Source: Xenopus tropicalis
Lineage: Eukaryota > Chordata > Amphibia > Anura > Pipidae
DNA: 64,000 nt
NCBI RefSeq assembly: GCF_000004195.4
Contig: NC_030678.2
Span: 87,456,904-87,520,903 of the forward strand
Reading direction: 5' to 3'
Shown here: piece after piece, positions 1 to 11,900 of the stretch
Layout: every line of letters starts with the position of its first letter
How positions within the stretch are numbered: position 1 is the first letter of the stretch
Notes under the pieces: generated by a model
Told to the model about the DNA's origin: nothing
The model's input: only the letters and a program-made list of their open reading frames with translations
Databases searched by the model: none
Position numbers and translations under genes: made by a program

Positions 1-102
1 GAAAATTATTTTATTTAACCAGATCTGAGCTGACAAACTAATTCCCTTGCTGTTTTAGTCAAAGTGGATGGTGAACATTTGTATAACCAGGGTAAAGTAT
101 GT

Positions 103-140
103 AATTTCCCACTGTAGCTATAGGGCTACAGTGGGAAATT
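103..140. repeat. Perfect 16-bp hairpin
   Basis: Arms 103-118 and 125-140 are perfect reverse complements (AATTTCCCACTGTAGC and its complement) around a 6-nt loop. It lies in the intron upstream of the first visible exon. Confidence 0.8.
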
Positions 141-518
141 AGAGTACATGGGGAAATTTGGGGTGCCAATTGATAGCTTCAATTGTATTTTTACCCCACA
201 TTTGCTGTGGCATTTGACTGAAAACACCTGAGAAAGCAGTGGTCATGCAATTGTCACTTGGAAATGTGGAATGCCATGTGTCTGTGCAACCCCCCACCAC
301 CATATCCCATAACTAAAATCACCCCATATAATTTAGTCTTTAGTTTTGTGGCTCACTATTTTGGCATTTTTAAAGTTATATAATAAAAATCTAGCGAGTA
401 GCATTTAGTGGTCACTTGTTCAGTGGCTTTCCATTTTTTAATTTTGACTCATGTCTCCCTAGAGCAACTCTGGGGGAATGTCACCACTTCTGTAAACTGT
501 TCTAATTTGACACATTAG

Positions 519-775
519 CAGGCCCGGATTTGTGGAGAGGCCACAAAGGCCCGGGCCTAGGGCGGCAGAAACCTGGGGGCGCCCCGCCGCACCAAATGTA
601 AAAAGTTTTGTACCCATATGGAGCAATGGGGGGACTTCTCCCCACTGCTCTGTATGCAAGTTTGGCCCACTGCGCATGCGCGCGCAAACCCCTCTCCCCC
701 TGTATCGCGTGCGCATGCGCACTGGGGGGGGGGGGGCATGCGACTGGGGGCGGCCAATTTGGAAATCTGGCCCTG
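519..775. mobile_element. hAT-like MITE with perfect 8-bp target duplication
   Basis: The ends read CAGGCCCGGATTT and, on the other strand, CAGGGCCAGATTT. CACATTAG is duplicated at 511-518 and 776-783. The 8-bp duplication and CAG-type ends fit the hAT superfamily. The inside is GC-rich with a G-run and a CGCATGCGC-type alternation. Short open frames across it are compositional. Confidence 0.85.
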
Positions 776-783
776 CACATTAG

Positions 784-2779
784 TTAATAAATGTATTATC
801 CGTGGCCCTGCTGAGCATAATCCCTGAGTTTAAAGTCACCTGTTATAATTGATACATTAGATGCTGTTATTCTACAGGTGGCTGCTGAGAAATGTATCAA
901 CTAATGTAATAAATTGCACCAGGATTACTGAGCTGCCAGTCTGAAATACAAGAGAAAAGAACATTAAAGATTAAACTTCAATTTTAGAAAAACAGTCAAA
1001 AATTAAGAATAGAATGCAACTGAAAAAGTCATTATTTGGTGCAAGCTTTGTCACTTTTATTACATTACTCCCATAATCTTCTGTATGCTTGTTGGGGTTA
1101 GTGGCCCAGCCAGCATGAAGTAGTTTAAATGATGAACAGGAATATAAATAGGAGCAAGTCTGAAATGAAAGATAACAATCAAGTGTCTGGGAAAGTTTAA
1201 ATTGCAGGCTGGAAAACAATAAAAACTCACTAATGCAAAAAAACAAAAAATAAAACTGGTAACTAGAAAGTAGTATAGATAGCTTCTGTTTGCAAGAGAA
1301 AACCAAATGTCAGGATGAACTTTCCACTGAAAATTAGCTTTATTGATGTAGATATGTGCCAATGTAAAAAACAGTGGGAGCCAAGTTAAAAGCTAAAAAC
1401 CAATGGGTGTTGGATTTACAAAAATGATGGCGTTTGGCAGGGGGAAGGGGGTAGGGGTTTTTTTTTGCCTTTTTTTCTGCATTATATAAATTTTCACATT
1501 GACATTAATAACCGACCATGACAAGGCTCAGTGACATTTGCATACATTGGAAACAAGCTGGTTATATCCTATACCTTTTAAAAAGCTTTTTAAGGCTCCT
1601 ATTCTAAGCACCTCCATTGCTTTTTAGTTCTGGCTTATCAGAATAAATAGCCCTGCTCAAAAGTAACAAACTGCTCATGTCATAAGATGTCAAAGCCGCT
1701 TGCTGCAGCAAAACAGATTCGCCATAAATGAACAACCTATCAGTTGCTGGAAAGGTCACAAAGCAATTTAAAACCCTCAAATATATTAGATATTTTACAT
1801 AAGTTCCTAGTAAAAGTTCTGGCATTCATATCAAAGTTTTGGATTCTAACTGTTACTGCTACATACTTAGGAACTCAGAATTAAGGGTTGATGAGTAGTC
1901 TGCATCTAGCCAACGTCTGCCATAGCTGGTGCCTCTCCCATTCAAATATAAAGGAAGCAGCTACAGGCAGGCAAGGGATTTTTCATTGACATGTCTCTCC
2001 TTGGAAAAATACAAAAGTGCAAACCCTATGTTTCATTATTTATAGAATATGCTTAATTCTGTTGCTTGCCCTTCCTTAGTGACAGTTTTCTTGGTAGCAT
2101 GGACTTGATGAATTTTCAAATAAAGTAAGCAGCAGGAGAATAGTATCAGTTGTCAAAGTAGAACAAAGAATAGAACAAAGATTTCAGAAAAAGGGGTCCA
2201 GGACAAAAGATGATGTTTGGCCACTGATATAAAGAAGTTTAAGGTTGAGAGGCGCCCAAAGTCCTCTATGTGCTTGAACTCCAATGGAGGTCTCACCTCA
2301 AGAAGATGTGACCCAATGTAGAATATGTTGGTGAAATTCTAAACCTGGGGCTTCTGAATACTTTGCCTATAATTACAGCAAGCATTTTTAATTATAAACT
2401 TTTGACATTATTAGTTGCATTTATAATGCAGTAATAGGGCACATGGGCACATTTGTAGCAGTTTTGTAAAGCATTTTTCTATCTCAAAAGTATTCTGCTA
2501 TTTTGCATGACAACTTTGCTAAAAAATTTAACTGTGGCCTGGAAAATTGTACAGCGGCTCTAATGCATGTTGATAAATACAAATACAGAGCAAAGATGCA
2601 TTAGGTTCATAATGCAGAATAACACACTCACTTGTGTTTTACTTAAAGAAAGCGCACTCAAAAATACTGTCTGTACAGTGTAAATTTATAGTAAGATTCC
2701 TTTATGGCTACACTAGACTTCTATCAGGTACACTGAGGTTTTTCTTAGACGTGAGTCAAATGTGTCTGTTTTCTTTCAG
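784..2779. other. Intron, no further feature recognised
   Basis: AT-rich intronic sequence upstream of exon A. I see no coding exon of adgrb2 and no terminal repeats here. A T-rich run at about 1458-1476 is low complexity. Confidence 0.5.
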
Positions 2780-2974
2780 CTTCGGGAACATCTGGCAAAA
2801 GGTCAGCGTGTGTTGGCAGGACAGGGAATGTCCCAGGTTGTCCGGAGCATGCTGGGTTTGGTATCCAGCAAGAACTATTACAGTGGAGATCTTCTGTTCT
2901 GTGTTGACATTTTGCGCAATGTGACTGACACCTACAAGAGAGCAACATACATCCCCTCTTTTGAGGACATTCAG
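2780..2974 (+). CDS. adgrb2: adgrb2 exon A: start of GAIN domain
   Basis: 195 nt, 65 codons, phase 0 at both ends, acceptor tttctttcag and donor gtaatc. It starts [20 protein letters not shown], the strongly conserved opening of the hormone-binding/GAIN subdomain A of BAI receptors, and ends YIPSFEDIQ. It carries one N-glycosylation sequon (NVT, in LRNVTDT). The upstream coding exon is outside the window. Confidence 0.95.
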
Positions 2975-5900
2975 GTAATCTGACTCCAAATGTATGAAAA
3001 CAATTTGCAGGGTAGAAGAACTTCCAACCCATTAAAAGGATTGGAATTTTTCTATACCGCTGAAATCAAAGCTGCAGCCCCCTCTCTCAGACCCCTTAGC
3101 AATAGATCATAGTCTAAAACTCCCCAATCTTTTACCTTTTCTGCTAACTTCTCTTGGAATACTAATGAACAACAGATTTGATATCTAAATACCTGCTTTT
3201 CTAACGTTAGATTTAAGGGTTGATTTATCAATGGACGAGTTTGATTTTTTTCTCAATTCAAGTTCTTTAGCTTTCAAAAACATTCGGTTTAAAAAATTGA
3301 ATGTCTGGTATTTATTAAGTGCAAAAAAACTAAAAAACTTGAATGTAAAACTTTGCCATCTAAAAGATTGTGAGTTTCTAAAGTCAATGGGTGTTGTCCT
3401 AGGCAAAGTTAAGCCATATGTTCAGTTCAAGTTTATGAGTTTTGTTCCAGTTTGTTTTGAGTTTGAAACTCAAATATTTGATTATTTGAGTTTTTTATTC
3501 ACACAAGTTTACCACTTTAATAAATAAGCGAGCATTCGATATGTGAGTTTAGTTTTGTTGGCGGTATTTGCTTCTATTCAACCACAAGAACTTTTTTGAG
3601 AATGGGAAATTTCGGTGGGCGATCAAGTATGGCTCACATTTGGTATTCCCGTTCAAATCCCACCAGCGTTGATTTATGTAAAGATCAGCACTTCCACTTC
3701 AATCTAAGGAAACAATTTCTATAGAGACCTTTCTTTAAGCATTGGGGCATTATCATGCTAAAACAAGAAAGGGCCTTCCATAAACTGTTGCTTCAAAAGT
3801 AAAAAGAATTGTCAAAAATGTAAGTTCTTTGTGATTACACTGTATTCTTAAGGTTTGCTTTCATTAAAACTAGGAGCTCTAATCCAGACCATTAGTTCAC
3901 CTCCACCAAGCTTTCAGTTGGCATTACACATTCAACCAGGTAACTTCTACTAGAACCCAACAAACCCAACAAAACTCATTTGCCTGCCCAAGGTAAAAGC
4001 AAGATTAATTACTATAGGAAGTATTTTCATTGCTTTATAGCCATATGGTGGTGACCTTTGCACCACTGCAACTGACACTTGGTGTTGGGAACGGTTTTGT
4101 TACACTACTGACTCGTAAAGAGTAGTGATGAGTGATGAGCTTCGGCAAAAAATTTGCGAATCTTTCAAAAGAAAAAATATTTGTCGTCCGCGGCTATTCT
4201 TTTGTCACCCGCAGCTATTCTTTTGTAGCCCGCGGCTATTCTTTTGTTGCGCAGCTATTATTTTGTTGCCCGCGGCTATTCTTTTGTTGCTCGGCTATTC
4301 TTTTGTTGCTCGGCTATTCTTTTGACGCCCGCGACTATTCTTTTTTGACGTGCGACTATTCTTTTGACATGGACGACAATTTTTGGACGTGCGGCGAATT
4401 TTTCCATCCGTTCCGCGAAACAATGGCGAAATGTGTGATACAAATAATAAGATCATTTACTAGGGGCTCTGCTGAAGCATGTTGTGTTTGAGAACTCAGT
4501 TTACCAAAGAGAGTCCTGTAAATATTAGCTACCACAGAGCATGTCTCTCTGACATGTCCATTGTATTCTCCATATGTATATTGGAGACTAATTTGTCCAT
4601 GTAATGCCCTGTAGCACTTCTTCCCTGCCATCATGTCTGTTTTCTTTAGTATGGTCATTTGATTCACACTACTGTAAACAGTTGAATGCTCTAGCTACTC
4701 CAGGAAAACTCATACAAAGCTAGAAATCCACATGAGACAGGGGGTCATTAGCATAGGTGGTAATTGCATGAGAGCAATAAAACAGCCAACCGGATCTTTG
4801 CTTTCGCTTTCCTGCTTGATCTACCCTGACCAAACTATTTGTTAGTTTGCTGCTATAGATTACAGTTGCATTTATTCTGGAGTTTCTGGCTGTGTATTTC
4901 AACAATGACTCACTCTGCGTTCCCTCATTTTCTTTCTCATTCTTTGTTTTCCCTTATGATATGTAATTTTAAATTGATAAAAAGCTAATGAAATATGCTA
5001 TGTAGTAACATTATTTCTGCAGATAATATGCAAACAAACCTATAATACTTTGACAGTCTAATTGCACTACCTAATGTTGCTTTCTCTCTGTCCTCTGACT
5101 TTCCTTTCCCCTATATTTCATTGTCTAGGTTCTTTTTATTCACTTTGTGTATAAGACGTATCATTTAAAAAGCCCTGCATGTCCTCCTTCCTGCCATTTG
5201 TTGCCTTGCATGGGCCTTGTCCTTGTACCGTGCCTGCTCTTCCTCCATATTTTACTTTACATCAATGTTGGCTAGGGCTTTGCAGCTCCATGCGTAACAT
5301 GCAAACTGAGACTGTAAGTGCTGTCACGGTGAGTTGTAGCACAGGCATAAAAGGCTCTTTTTCTTGTTAACAGAACACATGTTGTGCTTAATGTGATATT
5401 ACAAGCAAAGCACAGTGCTTTTTAGTTTGCGCTCTTTCATTTTTCTCCCACCCTCTTTCTATTGCATTTTCAGTGTTGCCTTTATATAATTTTATATGGT
5501 ATTTTTTAAATTAGTTTCCTTGTCACCAATATATTTTCTCTTTCTAATCCTAGAAAGATTTATATTAGCTTTTTTCAAATCTGAACCATTACATAAATGT
5601 TATCGAACCACTATACATGGTATATTAGCAGACTCAACTATTCTCTCACCTATTCTTTGTCTTTCGCCTCTTCTTTTTTACAATTTGTTATACAAATCCA
5701 TTTTCTCCTGAATTCCTTTCCTTCTCAGAACTCTGTTTTTGTCTCCTTTGGACTCCCAAAGCATTCAGCAGAACTAATATATCATTACTGTACTCTATTC
5801 TTATCATGCTATGGTCTCTTTAATTAGCTTGGCAGTACTACGCTGCCTGTAAAAATGGTCATTCCACCACTGCTTTCTAAGCATCTGGTTAACCTTTCTC

Positions 5901-8900
5901 TTACCTTGACTTTTCTTTTGTCATCCTTTTAAATAACGCTCTCTTTCATTACCATCCTGTAGTCCCTTGCTCTGACCTGATCCTTCTTCCCTCCCACTTA
6001 TTCCCCATTACTGCTTCTTCCCATTATAAATGTTTCTTTCTATTTCCTCTGCAGAAGTTTTTCCATGCTGTCAGCCACATGCTGGATGCGGAGAATAGAG
6101 AGAAGTGGGAGGATGCTCAGCAGGTGGGGAGCATGTGACGTCCACACATGGTGGGGGAGGACTGTGCATGTGTGTGTGACAAGTGGGGGGGATAATGCAC
6201 AAGTGTAATGAAAGAATTTTGTCAATACAATTAAGTGCAGGAAAGAATAATCCTCTTACAAGAGGGCACAGAGCCATAAGAAATCTTAAGCTTTACTTAG
6301 TCAATGCAAGAGAGTGCCAGAGTCATAAATTTCACACCTAATGCATGAGTTTTTATACAGAAGAGAAAAACATGCTCAAATGACAAAGCTGCACTGCCCG
6401 GTGCAAACATTCCATAGAGCATTATTCAATTCTAGAAGATAAAATACTTTTCCAACTGAGTCTGAGAATGTTAAAAAGTGGTTGGGACAGGTGCCAGGCT
6501 CTTTTTAGAACATTTCAGATGGCATATGACCATATCTATCAAAGTGCAAATTGGCCCACTTGCCTATTTGTGAGGCTGCAGCGGGGCAGTTTAGGCCACA
6601 TGTTTTTTAGGTGGCACTAAAGCTTTGCCAGAAAATGCATTAAAATCTAGTTCACTATGCATATGTATTGAAAGGCAAATAATGAATTCATCTTTAAAGA
6701 CATTTTAAGTTTGATTTGCATCTAGCAAGACAGCGATTTTCAATGTATTCAGTAAGGCATCTTGGAGGTAGATGAAGATTTTTTTTTTTTTAAATTAAAG
6801 AATTAAATTGAAGATAAACTCTGAAGTGCTTCTAAGCAACTGCATCTGTTGCTATAGACCAGTGGGGTCATAGCTATTGAAATTAACTGAGAAAGAACAG
6901 TAAGTGGCCATAAGCTTAAACTTGCCCATGTGGTGTTACCGTTTGGGTAAAGTCCTTCAAATTTTGAAAAAGATAAATCTATACCCATATTTATGAAATA
7001 CGTAACTATGTGGGTTTCCAGTTAATAGTTTAACTGGAGATCTCCAGGGTTCAAGCAAAGGTTTTCAAATGGATGGATTATACCATTTCTATTACCTGAA
7101 ATTTCCATATTCCCATATTCCCTCTACATTTATAAGCTGCAATAAAAACGAATGAAACACATTTTATATATCCTTGAGTCAGCATTAATACACACGGCAG
7201 TGCAAAGTGCAGCATGGGCAAGCAGTGCAACATTGCTAAAACTGATGGCATTACAAATTATTTTTCATTTGTCCACCTAGAATTAGAGTTAGAGTTAAGG
7301 TCTCCTGTTTTTGTTATCATGTAATGTATCATGTTTGTAAACAAACAGTTTTATAAGGACTTTGGTATACCCTGCTTTTTGTGTAACTAAGCATTGTAAG
7401 TTTTTAAAGGAAAACTTTACCCCCGAACAATATAGGTCTCTATAAAAATATATTACATAAAACAGATCATATGTAAAACCCTACTTCATCTAAATTAACC
7501 AGTTCCATAAAGATATGAAAGGTGTAGTTTTCTTTAACTTAGGTTGGCACTCAAACAATTTGAATAAACACAAACACACTTATGATAAAATACTATCCTG
7601 TATAATACCTTTTCCTTTGTAATGTACACAACACATACATCCAAGATATAAATACATTGGGGCCAATTCACTAAAGGTTGATAAAATGATATATTTTGCA
7701 GCTTGCTATATTAGCGCACAATTTTACACACGTAACCATTACTTTCAGAAAACTACTGTTCTGAAAATTACCTTTTCCCTGAAAACTGGAGGATGCATCA
7801 CTCTAGGGCCAAACAAACATATAGCAACGGCACTCAAGAGCTTCATACGGGACTTTTCCCTTAAAATTCTTTATTGCAGAAAATGCAACATTTCGAGGCA
7901 AGGACCGCCCCTTTGTCAAGCATGACAAGGGGCCTCGAAACGTTGCATTTTCCGCAATAAAGAATTTTAAGGGCAGAGTCCCGTATGAAGCTCTTGAGTG
8001 CCGTTGCTATATGTTTGTTTGGAGTCTGTGGAGAGGGTGCTGATCCCTCTGAGCATTGTGCACCGAGCGGTGAGTGATTATTGGAGAGCTGAGGGTGTGC
8101 GGGTGAAGGTTCAATTTGTACTCACTCTAGGGCCAACACATACTTGAAAAAAGCCCACTGCAAAGTCCATGTTGTGTTGCCAAAAGTACCGCCTACCCCA
8201 AGTAGGTGTTAATATTCGCACACACTAATGCGATATTTAGCACGTTTAACGCTTCATATGTGTTTGTGAATGCGATATGCAATATGCGTCTTAACGCATG
8301 CTAAATGACTTTGATGAATCAGGACTTAATTATCGAATGCTTTTTAACGCAAAAAAGCATGCGGTAACCGTTATCGACCTTTAGTAAATCGGCCCCATTG
8401 TCTCTTAACCTTGACCCCTAGCCACAAAGCTGATACACATAATAGAAATTTAGACAATTGCAGAATGTTTCCCTTTATCAAAATCATTATTCCTTTAGAA
8501 CCGACTATAGCCAAGAAGAAAGGGAAACATTATTCTGTGGTTTTCTGTGTCTACCTGCTCTCTTTTCTGCTGCAACACTTAAAGCAATTTGGCATGAATC
8601 TCCTGCAATAAGCAGTAATGTGTTAATGTATTCATTATATTTGATTCTGCCTAGTAAGTGGGTATTCTAATAGGTATGGTGCAAAGGTAGTTTAAGATAG
8701 GACAATCAAATAGTTCACGTGAAAGAAAGCTTTAATCCTGTATTTTCAACGACTTAACTGGAGAGATAAAAGTAGTGATCATGAGTGAGCACCCCCACCT
8801 CAAGCCCAGCACTAAGCAGTAGCAGCAGCTGTTGATAATGGGGAAACAGTGGCTGAGAGAAAGGGGGAAAACTGTTTTTTTTTATTCTTCTTTATTCTGC

Positions 8901-11900
8901 TTGTGGCTTATTGGTGTTATAGTGTTACTGGAGGGCTTGATCCTTCTAGATCCTTCTAGAACTTTATGGAGAGAGGAATGAAAGGTAGGACTGAGAATAA
9001 TCTTAGGGACTGGGTATTAATTCTATGTCAGGTGAAGGATAAAGAAGAAATTCTAAAGGGCCTGTTGGTGTAATAAATTGAACTGGGCTGACTAAAAGAG
9101 GCAGCTATGGTACTGCAAAGGGTCTTCACAGGGAGAAGAGATGAGGGGTTATTTTACAGCAGTGGGTTCATATGGGGACCAAGTTTGAAATCGAGGTGAA
9201 GTCTTTTAGTGGTATGATAAAGACATCTGTGGGTCTGGTGGTTAATCCTTCTGCAGGAGCTACATGTTTGTGAGATGGGTTTGTTGGGAGATTGAAAAGA
9301 CAATCTGTCTTTGTATAGTAGCTGTCATGGAACACTGGAAAATTTGAAATATGCTATTATGATAGTGCTGTGCATTGCACTGCAACATTCTTGTAGTTAA
9401 CTATGTCCTGTGGTGTAGGTTGCAGTGGGACTGAGCTTAGGCCTTCTTTATTTTGCCTTGAAATTAAGGGTAACAGAGAAAAACTGTGAAAGAAAAGTAT
9501 TACTAAGTACCTCACTATATATATATATCCCAGATGTAGACTTTTCTAGGCTAATTATGTGTCACTTGTTCAAGCAGCTGCCCCTCTATTTTCCAGGTTG
9601 CTCCAGGATCAATCCTTCTGATGAAAGTGCTGGAGGACTATATCCATCTAATTGGAGATGCACTAAAGCCTTTCCAGAGTTCTATCATAGTCACCGAAAA
9701 CCTGGGTACCACATTTACTGCTCTGACGGGGAAAGCTAAAAATCAGTGATTGTCATACAGATAAGAACAAAATGTTAAATAATAATAATACTAGGTTGTA
9801 GTCTAATGAGTGCACATTGATTGGTTTGTTTTAACATGAGTAAAATCCTTTATTGCATTACATGTGGTATATGTGGAAATGCAATCACATTCCATCAGTA
9901 TGAAAGTTTAATCAAGGTCCTAGAGAAACCTGTTTATGATTTTCTGCATTTTTTTTAGACAAAAAAATACGATTCTACATTTGTACTATGCCCTGTGCAG
10001 TATTTGCTATGTAGTGCCTAATCACTGGCCAAAGGCAGGTCAGGGGACAGTAGCTGCTAGCACATGGTACTTCATAACATGTGTGAGCACGGGTTCACCG
10101 GCTACACTGGGCATGAGCCAATTCTAAACTGCATGGACATACATTATGCAACAAAATTGTTATCCATTTTACTGCCATGAAGATTTTGCACATCTATGCC
10201 ATATGCGGGCAAAAATGGAAGAACAGATGGAAATAGTGTACTTATATTGCATGTGTAAATGTACAGTAAGGTGAATAGGGGCAAAACAAAAGAGAATAAT
10301 CATATACCAGGCAATCTATTATGTCTGTGAATATGTTAATGCTAAGAGATGCATGGTTATCTTCTAAAGCAAAGTTTTCTAGCATGCTTTATTTAATCAT
10401 TTGCAGTTGACAGTGATCCAAGAGCTCACAAAAATGGTGTTGCAACCAATAATTACATTTGTCATGTTGTATATTCTACAGTTATCAGCATACAGAGGGA
10501 GCCAGTGTCTGCTGTGTCGAGTGATATCAATTTCCCCATGAAGGGACGACGTGGGATGAATGACTGGGCCAGGAACTCAGAGGATAAGCTTTTCATCCCT
10601 AAGGAGGTGCTTAGTTTACCCCCTGCAGGTGAGCATTTTAGCAAGGAGGTATCATGCAACATTTAACTAAGCCAGGGTCAGATTGAGAGGGCATAGTGTA
10701 AGCAACTTTTTAGCTTATTATGTGGAGTCTAATACAGAATATCATATAAGGTAAAATAGTGTAGGACAGCTTAAAAAATGGGCTAAATACACAGAACCAA
10801 ACTTAAATTGAATTGTCAATGCGCTTGGATTGTTTGAAATACTGATGTCTTTATATAACATGTTTTTCTTTCACCTAACTACAGAGGCTGAGGATTCTGC
10901 ATATTTTGTTATTGGGGCAGTATTGTACCGAACTCTTGGGCTTCTCCTGCCTCCTCCTGGGAATTCCTTAGCCATAAGCTCTAAGGTTCTGACTGTCACT
11001 GTCCGACCACTGACTAAACCTGCAGAGCAGTTGGTGGTAGTTGAATTATCACATATCATTAATGTAAGTACAATATTGACTCATGTTAGTACAGTATGAC
11101 TAATGCTCCCTCTGCTTTTAGTACTACATGCCTCCTTCTTCCATGTCATGCTTGCTCTGTCTATGCTCTAGCCTACTAAGCTCACGGTATATAAGTCTAT
11201 GTTTTGTCTTTTGCTGCAGTGCTATCCAAGATGTTTTATGTCATAGCCCAGTGCTGCCCAACTTCTGTGGTACTGAGGGCCTGAACTTTTCTGGCCAAAT
11301 GCTAACAAACTCCCAGAACAAACCCCTGCCAGGTTCACCTTCTACAGGCAACGTAGGGTAGGCAGAGTATGGCACACACCAGCAGCATAGGGCAGGAAGA
11401 GTATTGCACACACAGGCAGCATATGGTAGGCAGAGTATGGTATACACACACAGGCAGCATAGACCAGGCAGAGTGTGGCACACATGGGCTGCATAAGTCA
11501 GGCAGAGTGTGGCACACACAGGCAGCATAGGGCAAGCATAGTGTGGCACACACAGGCAGCATAGGGCAGGCAGAGCATGGCACACACAGGCAGCATAGGG
11601 CAGGCAGAGTATGGCACACACAGGCAGGATAGCGTAGGGAAGGAGACAGGAAAACCTATCATAACTATGCATGTAACTGATCATGACCACTACAAAAAGT
11701 TGTGTGACCATTTAAACAATGCAGACACTTACAGTCTGAGCCTGAGTTGTAAACAAATGTTAGCAGTGCAGGGTTGTGAACAATGCAGGGACTTACTGGT
11801 GAAAACACTGCAGGGGGTTACAGCCTGAATCTGAGATTTGAACAACAGCAGGCTGCCAGGTGGGCAGCACTACCATAGGCCATTTCACATGTTTAGGGAG

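Noticed and set aside
502..827. Overlapping frames on both strands of 60-90 codons
   Set aside because: They lie in a GC-rich hAT-like MITE with target duplications.
4125..4491. Frames with repeated YSFVA/RLFF peptides
   Set aside because: Translation of the 21-bp minisatellite.
11355..11640. CRISPR-like direct repeats
   Set aside because: Units are directly adjacent with no unique spacers, in a vertebrate genome; it is a minisatellite.
11241..11711. 156-codon minus-strand frame with repeated [21 protein letters not shown] peptides
   Set aside because: It is the translation of the 34-bp minisatellite; no start context, splice sites or homology support a gene.
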